NCBI GenBank assembly: GCA_002839245.1
Contig: PGXR01000012.1
Span: forward strand, 1 to 24,722
Origin: Spirochaetae bacterium HGW-Spirochaetae-7
GTDB lineage: Bacteria > Spirochaetota > Spirochaetia > Treponematales > UBA12059
Length of the DNA stretch: 24,722 nt
Direction: 5' to 3'
Below the pieces are notes generated by a model. The model saw nothing but the letters and a program-made list of their open reading frames with translations. It ran no database searches and had not been told where the DNA came from. The translations under genes and the position numbers were made by a program. Below, piece after piece: positions 6,934 through 15,593 of the stretch. Position 1 is the stretch's first letter; each line of letters opens with the position of its first letter.

Positions 6934-9900
6934 TCACGAAACGACGCGAAGAGTCGAGCCACGGCGCGCCTTTTCCACCTCTATGCGCGATGGAATGCGG
7001 GAGCGCAGCTCCGCGACGTGAGACACGATGCCGATGACGCGCTCGCCGCGAACCCGGTCCAACGCCGCGATAGCGCGGTCCATCGTTTCATCGTCGAGCG
7101 AGCCAAAACCTTCGTCGATGAATATGGAATCGAGGGCCACCCCGCCCGCCCGCGAGACGATCACGTCCGACAGTCCCAGAGCCAGGGATATGGACGCGAG
7201 GAATTTTTCCCCGCCAGACAGGCTCGACGCGGGCCGGGCTACGCCAGTGAACGAATCGAGCACCTCCAGATCGAGCCCTACGCGACCGCGGCCGCCCGCC
7301 TTGCCTTCGGCGACCCGCATGTCGTAGCGTGCGTCGGACATTTCCCGCAGCCTGACCGAAGCCCGGTCCACCACCATCGCGAAATACGAGCCCAGCGCGT
7401 AGTTCTTGAACGACAGCCGCCGGCCTTCGGTATCGCCGTTGAGGAGCCTGGCCATCGCGACGAGGCGGTCCCCGCGTTCGCGGAGTGCCGCGCGCTCGGC
7501 CACCAAGCCGGCGAGCGCCTCAAGCCCGGCAGATGTGTCACGTTCGGCGCGGGCAGCGGCATCGAGCCGCTCCCTGGCCGCGACGTACGCGGCTTCCGCC
7601 AAGCCGAGCGCCGACTCTATCGCGGCCAGGTCGGGACGAGATACGCCGGCCACTGCGCGTTCGGCCGCTGCCAGCCTTGCCGCGGACGAAGACTCCGCAT
7701 TGGCGCGTGCCATCACTTCGGCCTTGGAGGCGGCAAGCTCCGAGCCGCCCATGACCGAGGCGGCCCATGCCTCCTCGCTGTCGAAACCCGATTCCGCCAG
7801 GGCCATGGCCGCATCGGCCTCGGCCAGGACCAGCGCGTCAAGCGCGCGCTGGCGGCGGGCCGATGCCTCCGCTGCCCGGGCCACCGCGTTGCCGCGTTCC
7901 CGCTCCCATGCGGCAAGCTCCGATTCGAGGCGGGCCTGCTCGGCCGAGACCGATGCCCGCTTCATGCCGAGCGCGTCGACAAGAGGCCCCGGGTCGGAAC
8001 CGCCGGCGCCGCTGGCGGCCTCGGCGGCGGCCGACTCGGCGGCCGAGACCATGGCGGCGGCCGCCGACAGCTCCGCCACGGCGGCATCGAACCCCCCGCG
8101 CAGCCGCCCTATAGCGGCTCGGGCGCGCGCGGCCTCCACGCTTCTGTCCGCCTCCAGCGCCAACGCCCTGTCGGCCGCCTCTAGCCTGCCGGAGGCCGCG
8201 CGCAGGTTAGCCAGCGATTCAGCGACCGAAAGGACCGGCAGGAGACTGGCAGCTTCGGCTTCCCTCTGGGACAGCGTTTTTTCCAGCTGCGCGGCACGGG
8301 TCCCGGCGGCGACCGCATCGTTCTCCATTGACCTGGCGGCGTTCCTGGCGCCTGACAGCGCGCGTTCGGTGTCCTCGAGCTTGCCGCCATCATGCTGCCC
8401 GGCTCGCATCGCTACGCCGGCTTCAGCCCCGGCCGGGGCCGGATGGTCGGGCGATCCGCAGACGGGGCACGGCTGGCCGTCGGCTAGCCTGGAAGCCAGG
8501 CGTTCGGCGGCGATGGCGTCCCGCCGCGACTCGACGGCGGCCTCGGCAGAGGCAAGAGCAACGGTCGCCTCGGCGAGCCGCGCCGCCGCGTCTCCACGGG
8601 AAGCGGTCTCGACGGCCAGGCGCGAGCGCAGGCCCTCGAGTTCAGCGGAAAAGCGTTCTGACTCCAGGGAAAGGCGTACGGCTTCCCGGCCCGCCTCCGC
8701 TCCGGCCGCGGCAGCGTCCCGTTCCGCCGACAGCGCCTTGGAGTCCGCCACGCCGGCTTCCAGAGCCTCGAGCGCGACGACCTCTTTCGCAAGCGAGAGC
8801 GAAGCCGCGTCACGAGCCGCCTGGGCCGTTCCCAGCCGCGTCCTCGCCGATTCGAGCCTGTCCGACGCCCCGAGCAACCTGGCCCACGCCATGGACCGCG
8901 CCGCGAGGAGTCCGGCTTCCCTGTCCATGGCCGCCAACCCGGTCGCCAGCTCGCCCAGCCTCTCCCGGGTGCTTGCGGCCCCGGGAGCCTTCGAGTCGGA
9001 ATCCGCCATGGCTGCACTGGCCGCGGAGACCGAGAGCTCGGCAGCGGAACGCTCCTGCCTGGCGCGCCCGGCGGCCTCGAGCGCCGCGCTGGCTCCTACG
9101 GCCGCCTCGGCCCGCGACAGCCTGGCCGAAAGGGACGCGGCCTGACTCGCACCGGCCTCCAGCGCCTCGCGTTCGCCCCGGGCGGCTTCAAGCTCCGCCC
9201 AGGCCCTGGCGCCGATAGCCGCCGCCTGCCCGGAGGCTTTCGCGGCATCGAGGGCGCCCCCGGCTGCCTTTTCCGCAGCCCTTGCGGAATCGAGCTCCCG
9301 GCCCGCCGCCACGAGTGCCGCTTCCGGTTCCGCTCCCAGCGCTTCCTGTGAAACCCTGATCCTATCGTCCAGGTCGCGTGCCCTCGCCTCGGCTTCCTTT
9401 GCCTTTTCCCTGGCAAGGTCGCTTACGGCGGCGTGCAGGTCGACGGGAAAGAGTTTTTCCAGTATCGGTGTCCGCTCGCCGGTATTCATCTCGAGAAAAC
9501 GCTGGAACTCGCCCTGCGGCAATAGCACGATCTTGATGAACTCCTTCGACGACAGGCCAATTATGCGCTCGAGCGCGGCGTCGACCTCGGTAGCCTTGCC
9601 TCCCGCGGGAATCCACGAGCTTGCCTCGCGTCGCCACAGAGCTACCTCCATCGGCCTGTCAGTCGTTCCCGCTCCCCGCTTTTTTGCGACCGTGCGAGCA
9701 GGCTTCCGTTGCACGCGCCAGCGTTGCCGGCCTGCCTCGAAATCCAGGTCGACGAAAACCTCGTCGCCGTCGGCGGCGAAATGCGAGACGATGTCCCTGC
9801 CGCTGACGGCAGAGCCGTACAGCGCGTAGGCGACCGCGTCGAAAATCGTCGTCTTGCCCGAACCGGTCTTGCCGCAGACGAGGAAGACGTCGCCGAGCTC

Positions 9901-9969
9901 TGTGAAATCCAGCTCTACTCGACCCACATACGGACCGACGTTCGACAGGACCAGGTTACGGAGCCTCAC
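6934..9969 (-). CDS. sbcC: SbcC (Rad50-like) ATPase subunit of the SbcCD nuclease
   Basis: A 1011-residue SMC-like ATPase that works with SbcD to cut DNA hairpins and process blocked DNA ends. The N-terminal Walker A reads GKTGSGKTT (about 33-41). Two long Ala/Glu/Arg-rich coiled coils flank a zinc hook CPVCG at residues 501-505, almost exactly mid-protein (bases 8458-8469 encode CPVC). The C-terminal head has the signature LSGGEKFLASISLALG and Walker B FIDEGFGSLD. The start is GTG at 9969, with GAGGAGG 6 bases upstream and the family opening RLRNLVLSNVGPY. It overlaps the end of sbcD by 14 bases, so the two are translationally coupled. The skewed codon use of the coiled coil creates long spurious open frames on the opposite strand. 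Confidence 0.96.
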   Translation of the reverse strand: MRLRNLVLSNVGPYVGRVELDFTELGDVFLVCGKTGSGKTTIFDAVAYALYGSAVSGRDIVSHFAADGDEVFVDLDFEAGRQRWRVQRKPARTVAKKRGAGTTDRPMEVALWRREASSWIPAGGKATEVDAALERIIGLSSKEFIKIVLLPQGEFQRFLEMNTGERTPILEKLFPVDLHAAVSDLAREKAKEAEARARDLDDRIRVSQEALGAEPEAALVAAGRELDSARAAEKAAGGALDAAKASGQAAAIGARAWAELEAARGEREALEAGASQAASLSARLSRAEAAVGASAALEAAGRARQERSAAELSVSAASAAMADSDSKAPGAASTRERLGELATGLAAMDREAGLLAARSMAWARLLGASDRLESARTRLGTAQAARDAASLSLAKEVVALEALEAGVADSKALSAERDAAAAGAEAGREAVRLSLESERFSAELEGLRSRLAVETASRGDAAARLAEATVALASAEAAVESRRDAIAAERLASRLADGQPCPVCGSPDHPAPAGAEAGVAMRAGQHDGGKLEDTERALSGARNAARSMENDAVAAGTRAAQLEKTLSQREAEAASLLPVLSVAESLANLRAASGRLEAADRALALEADRSVEAARARAAIGRLRGGFDAAVAELSAAAAMVSAAESAAAEAASGAGGSDPGPLVDALGMKRASVSAEQARLESELAAWERERGNAVARAAEASARRQRALDALVLAEADAAMALAESGFDSEEAWAASVMGGSELAASKAEVMARANAESSSAARLAAAERAVAGVSRPDLAAIESALGLAEAAYVAARERLDAAARAERDTSAGLEALAGLVAERAALRERGDRLVAMARLLNGDTEGRRLSFKNYALGSYFAMVVDRASVRLREMSDARYDMRVAEGKAGGRGRVGLDLEVLDSFTGVARPASSLSGGEKFLASISLALGLSDVIVSRAGGVALDSIFIDEGFGSLDDETMDRAIAALDRVRGERVIGIVSHVAELRSRIPSRIEVEKARRGSTLRVVS

Positions 9970-11188
9970 GGGAAGCCTCCTCGCACAGCTCGGCGAAAAG
10001 TGCCGCGTCAGCCTGTTCAGGATCGACCTCGCGGACCTCACGGTGGAAGGCCGCGAATTCGTCGGCTATGGACAACGCCTCGCTCCGGCCGGCTGCGCCG
10101 GAGACGCCCCGGACCTCGGTCCTTTCGAAGGCGGCCTGCCTGAGCGACAGGATGTTGGGGAAGCGCCGCCTGAGGGCCTCCATCGGGTTGAGCACGGCAT
10201 CCGCGTCGTCGAGCACGGCTTCGACGTAGTCCCCTTCGTAAACCGACAGCGCGGGATCGGACAGCACCCGGTCGTAGCTGCCATGGAAGCGGACCATGCG
10301 CCGCAGTGGCGAAATCGGTCTGAACTCCGCCAGGCTCGAGCCGGGCGACAGCTCGACCGACAGGAATCCCCGCTCGCCGTCGGATTCGGAAAAACTGTAC
10401 GCCAGTATGGATCCAGGGTAGCGGCCCCTGGAGCCGACAGCCTGCGGACGATGGAGGTGGCCAAGCGCGACGTAGTCGAACGCGTCGAAGGCCGTTCCGT
10501 CGACCAGCTCGGCGGTGCCGAGGAAGACGCGCTCGGATTCGCTGGCCAGGCCGCCCCTCGCGAAGGCGTGGCACACCAGCACGTCGGCGGCACGCGTTCC
10601 GGAATCCAGCTCGCGGGTTTGATCCCGGGTCCGTTCGCCGGACATCGCCTCCCCGATGCGCCTCATGGCCTCGGCGAACATGTCCGCCTGCGACCTCAAG
10701 ATCGGTTCCGGCTCGTCGAACAGGCCTGCCTGGCCGGCAATTGACAGATCCGGAACAGGCGACTCGCGGTGAAAGGCGCCAGGCGTCAGGAACGGCAGCA
10801 GCCAGAACCGCGTTCGGTCGCCCCCGTTTTCGACGACGACGGGACTGTCGCAGGATTCGGGGTCCGAAGCGATGTGTACCCCCGCCTGGGCCAACACGGT
10901 GGCCATAAAGCCGAGCCTCGCAGCGGAGTCGTGGTTTCCCGGGATGACGACGATGGCGATGCCCGGATCGATCGCCTTGATGGCCGCGGCGAAGCTGCCG
11001 AACAGGGTCACCGCCTCGGCGGTCGGTACCGAGCGGTCGAAGACGTCGCCCGCGATGAGCACACAAGCAGGCGACTCGGCCCCCACGGCGCAGAGAACCG
11101 CGTCGAGGGCATGCCGTTGGTCTTCCAGCAGGTCCCGTTCATGGATGCTTTTCCCGAGATGGAGGTCGGCGAGGTGGAAGATCCGCAT
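9956..11188 (-). CDS. sbcD: SbcD (Mre11-like) nuclease subunit
   Basis: A 410-residue metallophosphoesterase that is the nuclease partner of SbcC. Phosphoesterase motifs run in order: DLHLGK (8-13), AGDVFD (46-51), PGNHD and, further on, GHLH (in VALGHLHRPQ). These supply the two-metal active site. The C-terminal part is the SbcD cap and SbcC-binding region. The start at 11188 is chosen because the family begins M-R-I-x-H-x-A-D; ATG at 11212 would add eight residues and neither start has a clear Shine-Dalgarno. It is the first gene of the sbcDC pair and is divergent from the unknown gene at 11246, with a 57-base gap. Confidence 0.95.
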   Translation of the reverse strand: MRIFHLADLHLGKSIHERDLLEDQRHALDAVLCAVGAESPACVLIAGDVFDRSVPTAEAVTLFGSFAAAIKAIDPGIAIVVIPGNHDSAARLGFMATVLAQAGVHIASDPESCDSPVVVENGGDRTRFWLLPFLTPGAFHRESPVPDLSIAGQAGLFDEPEPILRSQADMFAEAMRRIGEAMSGERTRDQTRELDSGTRAADVLVCHAFARGGLASESERVFLGTAELVDGTAFDAFDYVALGHLHRPQAVGSRGRYPGSILAYSFSESDGERGFLSVELSPGSSLAEFRPISPLRRMVRFHGSYDRVLSDPALSVYEGDYVEAVLDDADAVLNPMEALRRRFPNILSLRQAAFERTEVRGVSGAAGRSEALSIADEFAAFHREVREVDPEQADAALFAELCEEASREAP

Positions 11189-11245
11189 ATGGAGCGATCG
11201 TAGACGGCTCATGACACGACGTCAAGCGCGGTATAGGATGGATAC

Positions 11246-11917
11246 ATGAACGGAACAGGCGAAAGCCGTGCCCTGGTCGTCGGGCGGTCCATATTCGGCC
11301 TCGGATCCATGTCGCCCGCCGGAAACGCGCTCGCGGTACGGCTATGGTCGGAAGATCCCGACGGACGGGCCCGCTGGCGGCGCTCCGTGGAAATACCGAT
11401 GGCCGCGCTCGAACCGGATAGCGGGTCCGTTGACGGGCCTGTAGCCGGGCGAGCCATCGTCGCCTTCGACGGCGCCTTCGACGCCTACCGCTTCGGCCTC
11501 CACGACTACGACCCCTGGGAGTCGCTTTCGTCATCGCTCGACCGGGCTGCCGCTGGAGGCGCGCCCTTGTCGCTCGCTCTGTGGGCCGCGATGGAGGCCG
11601 ACCTGTTCCATTTTGCCTTCGACCGCGGTTTCACCGACGCGCTCGACGGCCGGCGCGGCTCGGCTGACTGGACCCGTTTCGCGCGGCTCAACGACCTGTA
11701 CCGCGCATTCGTCCGCGCCATCGCCCCGTTCGGCGTCGTCCCTCCGTCATGGAACTCCTGGCTGAGGGACGGCGGGAACGAAGGTCCTGCCGTCGGCGGT
11801 TTCCTCGCCGGGGCATTGACGAGGCGCGTCGAGTCGCTTGCCAGGACGCTCCGCCGTAGGGCCGCGGAAGGACAACGCACGCTCGACGTTCCCGGGTTGA
11901 AACTGGCGCCTCCCTAG
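11246..11917 (+). CDS. Hypothetical protein, first gene before the Mla operon
   Basis: A 223-residue protein that I do not recognise. It has no signal peptide, TM segment or known motif. The N-terminal half is beta-like, with repeated hydrophobic-charged alternation. The C-terminal half (from about 90) is helical and rich in Ala, Arg and aromatic residues, with DYDPWESL, LFHFAFDRGFTDAL and PPSWNSWLRDGG as the least ordinary stretches. AGGA at 11235-11238, 7 bases before the ATG, supports the start. Codon use resembles its neighbours. It ends 29 bases before mlaE on the same strand with no terminator between, so co-transcription with the lipid-transport genes is plausible. An uncharacterised lineage-specific protein is the safest description. 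Confidence 0.7.
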   Translation: MNGTGESRALVVGRSIFGLGSMSPAGNALAVRLWSEDPDGRARWRRSVEIPMAALEPDSGSVDGPVAGRAIVAFDGAFDAYRFGLHDYDPWESLSSSLDRAAAGGAPLSLALWAAMEADLFHFAFDRGFTDALDGRRGSADWTRFARLNDLYRAFVRAIAPFGVVPPSWNSWLRDGGNEGPAVGGFLAGALTRRVESLARTLRRRAAEGQRTLDVPGLKLAPP

Positions 11918-11946
11918 CCGATACTCGAAGCAAGGTACCGCACGGA

Positions 11947-12723
11947 ATGATAACAGCGCTCGGACGCTCGGCAAAGCTCAAGGCATCGTCGCTCCTCTAT
12001 GGCATGGGCTTCTTCTACAACGTCCTCAAGGAAACAGCCCGTTTCTTCCGCCGGAGCCAGGTCGGGTACAAGGTCCTGATCATGCAGATCCTCTTTACCG
12101 GCTACGAGGCGCTGGCCATCAACGCGGTGATGGCCATAGCGATAGGCGCGGCCATCAACGTGATAGGATCGAGCCTGCTCCCGCAATTCGGCCAGAGCCA
12201 GCTGATGTACACCATCCTTATCATCGTCATCACCCGCGAGCTCGGTCCGCTCCTGACGGCATTCGTCATCACCGCCCGTTCGGGCACAGCCATCGCCACC
12301 GAGCTCGGGACCATGGTCGTCAACCACGAGATCGAAGCCTATCTTTCCGTCGGCCTCAACCCGATATCGTACCTCGTAGTGCCGCGTTTCATCGGCGTCG
12401 TCGTATCGATGCTCGTACTCACCGTGTACTTCAACATATTCGGGCTGCTCGGCTCGTTCATCGTGGTGCAGGTGATAAAGCCGACCCCCATCCTCGAGTA
12501 CCTGACGTCGCTCCTGTCGGCGCTGAGCGTGGGCGACGTAGTCTCTGGCCTGGTCAAGGCGCTGGTTTTCGGGATCGTCGTCTCGGTCGTCTCAACATAC
12601 CAGGGTTTCTCGGTGAACCGCGCCAGCACCGAGATACCGGTAGCCGGCATCCGCGCCGTCGGGCTGAGCTTCATACTCATAATCGTGGCCGACATCATCG
12701 TCACCCTGATGCAATATGCCTGA
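11947..12723 (+). CDS. mlaE: MlaE-type lipid ABC transporter permease
   Basis: A 258-residue integral membrane protein of the MlaE/YrbE family (PF02405), the permease that moves phospholipids between membranes together with an MCE protein. About five hydrophobic segments are visible. Family landmarks are the central REL-GP-LLTAFVITARSGTAIATELGTM region and MVVNHEIEAYLSVGLNP followed by YLVVPRF, which contacts the ATPase. The start ATG at 11947 has only a weak upstream purine stretch. The end overlaps mlaF by 8 bases. Length is normal for the family. Confidence 0.93.
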   Translation: MITALGRSAKLKASSLLYGMGFFYNVLKETARFFRRSQVGYKVLIMQILFTGYEALAINAVMAIAIGAAINVIGSSLLPQFGQSQLMYTILIIVITRELGPLLTAFVITARSGTAIATELGTMVVNHEIEAYLSVGLNPISYLVVPRFIGVVVSMLVLTVYFNIFGLLGSFIVVQVIKPTPILEYLTSLLSALSVGDVVSGLVKALVFGIVVSVVSTYQGFSVNRASTEIPVAGIRAVGLSFILIIVADIIVTLMQYA

Positions 12724-13537
12724 ATCGACGATCGACGTTCCGGCGGTGGAACTGCGCGACGTTGTGGCATCCTCGGGCGGATACGAGATCCTGTCTGCCG
12801 CCAGCGTCGCCTTTCCCGCCGGGCTGTTCAGCGTGGTGATGGGAGCGGCGGGCTCGGGCAAGAGCACGCTCCTCAAGGTAGCGGCCGGCCTCGTCGTCGC
12901 CGACTCAGGCGCCACTTTCTACCAAGGCCGCGACATGGCGCACTTCTCCCACAAGGAAGAGCTGGCGTTCCGTGCCGCGTCAGGCTTCGTCTTCCAGGAC
13001 GCGGCGCTCTGGGCCAACACCAGTATCCTGAACAACGTCGCAATGCCGTTGCGCGTCCACAAGCCGTGGATGGGCGAAAGCGATGTCGCGGAATCCGTCC
13101 GCTTGCTTCTCAAACAGCTGGGCTACGACGAGAGCATGGGGATGCGGCCGGCCGAGCTGTCCTCGGGCGAGCAGAAACTGGTCTCGATAGCGAGGGCAGT
13201 CATCCACGAGCCGGCCGTCGCCTTCATGGACGACCCGACCTCCAACCTGGACGAGGACGCGGCCGAAAAGGTCTTCGAACTGCTGGCGCGGCTCAAGTCG
13301 CGGCGCTGCACGGTCATCGTGGTAGCCAACAACTCGGAGCTGGCGTACCGCTTCGCCGACAGGCTCGGCGTCATCAAGGCCGGGAAAATGGCCGCGTTCG
13401 GCCCGTACGACGAGACGGTCGGCAGCGCCGAGGCGGCCCTCATGACATCGCTGGCCAGGCTTCGTGCCAGGGGCAGCAGGAAGAAAACCGCCCAGGACGA
13501 AGCGGGCTCTGAAATGTCGCAACGGGGAGACGTATGA
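12716..13537 (+). CDS. mlaF: MlaF-like ABC ATPase with altered catalytic residues
   Basis: A 273-residue ABC ATPase, the expected energy source for the MlaE permease. Walker A is canonical (GAAGSGKS, 43-50) and the Q-loop Gln is present (FVFQD, Q94). Three other motifs deviate. The signature is LSSGE (148-152) rather than LSGGQ. Walker B is AFMDDP, with Asp173 where the catalytic Glu is expected. The switch region reads VVANNSEL, with Asn205 where the conserved His is expected. The reading frame is intact and tightly overlapped on both sides (8 bases with mlaE, 4 with mlaD), so it is unlikely to be a pseudogene. The result may be a slow, regulatory or partner-dependent ATPase. The trpZ product in this window has all these motifs intact. 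Confidence 0.9.
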   Translation: MPESTIDVPAVELRDVVASSGGYEILSAASVAFPAGLFSVVMGAAGSGKSTLLKVAAGLVVADSGATFYQGRDMAHFSHKEELAFRAASGFVFQDAALWANTSILNNVAMPLRVHKPWMGESDVAESVRLLLKQLGYDESMGMRPAELSSGEQKLVSIARAVIHEPAVAFMDDPTSNLDEDAAEKVFELLARLKSRRCTVIVVANNSELAYRFADRLGVIKAGKMAAFGPYDETVGSAEAALMTSLARLRARGSRKKTAQDEAGSEMSQRGDV

Positions 13538-14631
13538 AATTCAAGATCAAGTTCGCGGACCAGATAGTCGGGCTCTTCATCCTGGTGGCCGTCGTGTTCT
13601 TCGCCGTCATCGTGGTGCTCATCGGCGCCAACCAGCGCTGGTTCGCCAAGGATTACCGATTCGTGACGTCGTTCCAGTCGGCGACCGGCGTCGCCCCGGG
13701 CACCCCCATCCTGATGAAGGGCTTCACGATAGGCAAGATCGACGAACTGAAACTCAACGCGGACAACGCGGTCGACGCCAAGTTCCACATCTACGACACG
13801 TACTACGACAAAGCCAAGGAGTATTCGATACTGGAACTGACGATATCGCCCATCGGGCTCGGTTCGCAGCTGCTGTTCCATCCAGGCAAAGGCGAGGCGG
13901 CGCTTTCGGAAGGCGACTTCATACCGACCGCCGACTCCCTCGAGGGCAAGACTATCATCGAGCAGGAACTCGTCGAGATCCCGCCCAAGGACGACACGAT
14001 CACGCGCCTCCTCGCCAACGTCAACCCGCTCCTCGAGAACGTCAACAAGACGGTCATTACCATCAACCGGACCTTGACCGAGGTCAACCGCGCCCTTGCG
14101 GGACAGAGCACCGGCCCCCTGGGCAACATCGTCAACGACGCGAGCGCCGCGGCCGCGGCCCTGCCGGGGACCATGGGGAACGTTGACGCCATCGTCGCCG
14201 ACGTGCAGGTCAGGGTGGCCGGACTGCTCGACCAGGTCTCGTCGCTGCTCGTCGAATTCGAGGCCATAAGCGGCAACCTGGTGGCCACTACCGACTCGAT
14301 CAGGGATCCCACGGGACTCGTGCCGAAGCTGCTCGACGCGGGCGGTTCCATCAAGACGTTCCTGAATGACGGCAACGCGCTGTACACCAAGGTGATGAGC
14401 ATCATCGGCGAGGTGGAGAAGAGCGTGAAGAGCCTCCAGGGCATAGTGACGGGGCTCAACGGCGAGATGCCCAAGATTGCCGCTGTGCTCAACGAGACGC
14501 GCACGGCGATACAGCAGGCGCAGGACGTGCTCGAAGGCGTCAGGAACAACCCGCTGATAAGGGGCGGAGTCACCGAGAGGGTCGAGCAGCAGTCGCTGTA
14601 CCGCGCCATGCGCGAAGGGAGCTTCGAATGA
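13534..14631 (+). CDS. mlaD: MlaD/MCE-domain lipid-transport protein
   Basis: A 365-residue protein with one N-terminal TM helix (about 10-32) and a single MCE domain (about 38-125, containing TGVAPGTPILMKGFTIGKI). MCE proteins form hexameric rings or tubes in the periplasm that carry lipids from the MlaE/MlaF complex. After the MCE domain come about 200 residues with predicted long amphipathic helices (for example LLANVNPLLENVNKTVITIN), much longer than E. coli MlaD (about 183 residues) and closer to PqiB/Mce-like tails. Such a tail could form a needle reaching towards the outer membrane. ATG overlaps the mlaF stop as ATGA. Confidence 0.92.
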   Translation: MKFKIKFADQIVGLFILVAVVFFAVIVVLIGANQRWFAKDYRFVTSFQSATGVAPGTPILMKGFTIGKIDELKLNADNAVDAKFHIYDTYYDKAKEYSILELTISPIGLGSQLLFHPGKGEAALSEGDFIPTADSLEGKTIIEQELVEIPPKDDTITRLLANVNPLLENVNKTVITINRTLTEVNRALAGQSTGPLGNIVNDASAAAAALPGTMGNVDAIVADVQVRVAGLLDQVSSLLVEFEAISGNLVATTDSIRDPTGLVPKLLDAGGSIKTFLNDGNALYTKVMSIIGEVEKSVKSLQGIVTGLNGEMPKIAAVLNETRTAIQQAQDVLEGVRNNPLIRGGVTERVEQQSLYRAMREGSFE

Positions 14632-15569
14632 CCGACCGCCGTCGATCCGCCACCGTCATGGTCATGTTCACCGCGCTGTCTGCCGCGCTGGCACTGACGG
14701 CCTGCTCGAGCGCGCCCAAGAAGGCAGCCGCGGTCGTCACCGTCAAGAACGACGCGGCCGACTTTTCGAAGCTGGCCGACGGCTTTCTCTCCGCGGGGCA
14801 GTACGCCTCGGCGCTGCAATACTACGGCGAGGCGCTCGACGCCAACCTGTCGGTCGACAACGTCGAGGGCGCCATCAAGTCGCGGGGCTCGCTCGGACGC
14901 GTGTACCTGGCGCTCGGCAACCGGCCCGACGCGGAGCGGGAGTTCGGCGACGCGCTGGAAGACGCGCGGGCGTTCGGCAAGCCTGGCCTGGTCGCCCTGT
15001 GCCTGTCCAACCTGGGCGAGCTGCGATGGGCCGCGGGAGAAGCCGATGCCGCCGAGGCCCTGTTCGTCGAAGCCGAGCCGCTGGCTTCGGGAGACGAAGC
15101 CATGGCAGCGGTCATCGCGCACAACAGGGGAGTCGCCGCGATGGGCCGAGGCGACTACGAAGCCGCCAGGGCGTTCGTGACGAAGGCGGCCGCCGCCAAC
15201 GAGCGGGCCAGGCGGTGGACCGAGCTCGGGTCGAACCGCTACACGCTCGCCTCGATAGCCAACGCGCTCGGCGACATGCCGGCCGCCGTCGTATGGGCGG
15301 GAAAGGCACTCGACGCGGACAAGACCGCCGAAAACGGGCCGGGGATAGGCGCAGACCTCGAGGCGCTCGCCAGGCTGAGCCGCAAGTCCGGCAACGATGC
15401 GGCCTCTTTCGATTACTACCGGCGCGCATTCGGCGTCTGGCTGTCGCTCAACCGCGCCGACGAGGCAGAACGGTGCCTCGTGGCCTTGGGCGAGCTGGCA
15501 GGCGGGCTCGGCAAGGAATCATATGCCATGCGCTACGCAGAGCTCCTGGATCGCCTGCGCCACCGATAG
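14628..15569 (+). CDS. TPR-repeat lipoprotein, last gene of the Mla operon
   Basis: A 313-residue exported lipoprotein. The signal sequence ends in the lipobox LTAC (23-26), so Cys26 is the lipid anchor. Residues from about 45 to the end are tandem helix pairs of TPR type: AGQYASALQYYGEALDA is a clear repeat, followed by others around 85-110, 120-150, 165-190, 200-225 and 235-265. No catalytic motif is seen. The ATG overlaps the mlaD stop (ATGA), so it is translated with the Mla genes and probably belongs to the same machine, perhaps as an outer-membrane scaffold or MCE-tail receptor. That role is inferred from context only. It is unrelated to MlaA, MlaC or PqiC by visible sequence. Confidence 0.88.
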   Translation: MTDRRRSATVMVMFTALSAALALTACSSAPKKAAAVVTVKNDAADFSKLADGFLSAGQYASALQYYGEALDANLSVDNVEGAIKSRGSLGRVYLALGNRPDAEREFGDALEDARAFGKPGLVALCLSNLGELRWAAGEADAAEALFVEAEPLASGDEAMAAVIAHNRGVAAMGRGDYEAARAFVTKAAAANERARRWTELGSNRYTLASIANALGDMPAAVVWAGKALDADKTAENGPGIGADLEALARLSRKSGNDAASFDYYRRAFGVWLSLNRADEAERCLVALGELAGGLGKESYAMRYAELLDRLRHR

Positions 15570-15593
15570 CCTCGAAATACTGGCGTCGCGACG

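Noticed and set aside
7406..9145. 579-codon plus-strand open frame opposite sbcC, plus other long frames on that strand
   Set aside because: It is Ser/Ala/Arg-rich low-complexity sequence that mirrors the coiled coil of SbcC in GC-biased codons; no ribosome site or domain.
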